A stretch of 64,000 nucleotides of DNA from Dictyoglomus sp. (lineage in GTDB: Bacteria; Dictyoglomota; Dictyoglomia; Dictyoglomales; Dictyoglomaceae): NCBI GenBank assembly GCA_025060475.1, contig JANXBZ010000004.1, positions 1 to 64,000 on the forward strand. The letters are read 5' to 3'. Every line of letters begins with the position of its first letter. The stretch's first letter is position 1. The notes under the pieces are model-generated. The model searched no databases, was not told where the DNA came from, and was given only the letters and a program-made list of their open reading frames with translations. Shown here one piece after another: positions 63,120-64,000 of the stretch. The translations under genes and the position numbers were made by a program.

Positions 63120-64000
63120 GGGAATATTTTTTTGATATTATCATAGTAGGAAGTGGAATTGCAGGTCTTGCATCTGCTTTTTATTCTCCTGAGAATTATA
63201 AAGTTGCTCTTTTTACAAAGGAGAGATTAGAAGAAAGTAGCACCTATTATGCTCAAGGGGGAATTGCTGTTGCCCTAAATAAAGATGACTCTCCCCTACT
63301 CCATTTCGAAGATACTCTAAAAGTAGGAGCAGATTTTAATGAGGAAAATATAGTAAAGATAGTTGTTGAAGAAGGAATAGAAAGAATAAAGGATTTAATT
63401 GAAATTGGAGTAAACTTTGATCGAAGTAATGGACTTGAATTTACACGAGAAGCAGGACATAGTAGAAGAAGAATCCTTCATGCCCATGGAGATTCCACAG
63501 GTCTTGAAATAGCAAAAACTCTAATTTCAATAATCAAAAATAAAAAAAATATATCCATTTTTGAAAATTATTTCCTTGTGGATCTAATAAAAGAAGAAGA
63601 AAAAATAGTTGGAGGTATTTTTCTGAATGAAAAAGGAGAGTTAGAGGTAATTTATAGTAAATATACCATTCTTGCAACAGGAGGAGCAGGACAAGTTTAT
63701 CTTTATACAACAAATCCTAAAACAATTACAGGAGATGGTTTAGCAATTGCCTATAGAGCAGGAGCAAGATTAATGGACATGGAATTTTTTCAATTTCATC
63801 CCACCGCATTAAAGATAGATCTTCCTCAAAGATTTTTAATTTCCGAGGCAGTAAGAGGTGAGGGAGGAATCCTAAGGAATTATTATGGTGAAAGGTTCAT
63901 GTTAAATTATCATCCCCAAGGAGAATTGGCAGGAAGGGACATAGTAACTAGAGCTATATACTTAGAGATGTTAGAGACAGAAAGGGATATATATTTGGAT
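63116..64000 (+). CDS. nadB: L-aspartate oxidase (3' end outside window)
   Basis: The first 295 codons of the FAD enzyme that oxidises L-aspartate to iminoaspartate, the NadA substrate. ATG 63116 overlaps the nadA stop as ATGA. The FAD motif GSGIAGLASA (about 12-21), YYAQGGIAVAL (about 43-53), HSRRRILHAHGDSTG (about 119-133) and FFQFHPTAL (about 224-232) are all intact. In anaerobes the flavin is reoxidised by acceptors other than oxygen. It runs off the window end in frame. Confidence 0.95.
   Translation, partial: MREYFFDIIIVGSGIAGLASAFYSPENYKVALFTKERLEESSTYYAQGGIAVALNKDDSPLLHFEDTLKVGADFNEENIVKIVVEEGIERIKDLIEIGVNFDRSNGLEFTREAGHSRRRILHAHGDSTGLEIAKTLISIIKNKKNISIFENYFLVDLIKEEEKIVGGIFLNEKGELEVIYSKYTILATGGAGQVYLYTTNPKTITGDGLAIAYRAGARLMDMEFFQFHPTALKIDLPQRFLISEAVRGEGGILRNYYGERFMLNYHPQGELAGRDIVTRAIYLEMLETERDIYLD

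Noticed and set aside
1-64000. tRNA, rRNA, CRISPR arrays, insertion sequences
   Set aside because: Gaps were scanned by eye and none showed cloverleaf ends, repeat-spacer units, transposase genes or terminal inverted repeats.

Overview
The window is AT-rich, gene-dense bacterial DNA with strong Shine-Dalgarno (SD) sites, frequent GTG and TTG starts, many in-operon overlaps and a load of carbohydrate-active enzymes and thermophile-type proteins (protein disulfide oxidoreductase, Opp-family sugar importers). The proteins look most like Dictyoglomus (an anaerobic, thermophilic, polysaccharide-degrading genus). That assignment is inference from memory of the families, not a search. Lipoproteins, a beta-barrel ending in an aromatic residue and a LapA-like remnant suggest a diderm envelope.

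Region 1 (1-10695, + strand) looks like one operon. It encodes an Opp-type ABC importer (two permeases, two ATPases; the binding protein would lie before the window), then a corrinoid protein, a reductive activator of corrinoid proteins, an MtaB-type zinc methyltransferase, a GH67 alpha-glucuronidase and a UroD/MtaA-type second methyltransferase. All four components of a classical O-demethylase are thus embedded around the enzyme that frees 4-O-methylglucuronic acid from xylan fragments. My main proposal is that this is an uptake and O-demethylation pathway for methylglucuronate, or for methanol derived from it.

Region 2 (10696-13921) has two carbohydrate-binding lipoproteins and a predicted outer-membrane beta-barrel. 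Both transcription units carry a LacI-type palindrome around TTGCGCAAT just after a promoter, followed by a perfect SD with no start codon near it and then a second SD before the gene. Region 3 (14002-25317) holds transketolase, an unknown protein, and an operon running GH106 glycosidase, a shortened enolase-superfamily protein that lacks its catalytic lysine segments, a PHP phosphatase, TldD, TldE and LexA. A small DUF6504-like gene converges on lexA.

Region 4 (25549-32565) has an M23 peptidase plus bactofilin pair (cell shape), then a complete second Opp-type importer with its binding protein. Region 5 (32590-48061, - strand) is a large glycan locus: AraC regulator, two solute-binding proteins (one with N-terminal carbohydrate-binding-like modules), two MalF/MalG permease pairs, an NHL-TPR-YIP1 membrane protein, a DUF5696 protein, a small beta-sandwich protein and a GH5 endoglucanase. 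No sugar ATPase is present, so a shared MsmK-type ATPase elsewhere is likely.

Region 6 (48062-57414) has a decayed GH38 alpha-mannosidase, a four-helix membrane protein, aldo/keto reductase, thioredoxin reductase plus PDO, FolC, PduL, a GH20 glycosidase, a decayed LapA-like gene and a DUF362 protein. Region 7 (57436-64000) has a beta-glucuronidase with the uronate-recognition motif, an EamA transporter, MurT-GatD (lipid II amidation) and nadA-nadB, the last cut off by the window end. I saw no tRNA, rRNA, CRISPR array or insertion sequence.
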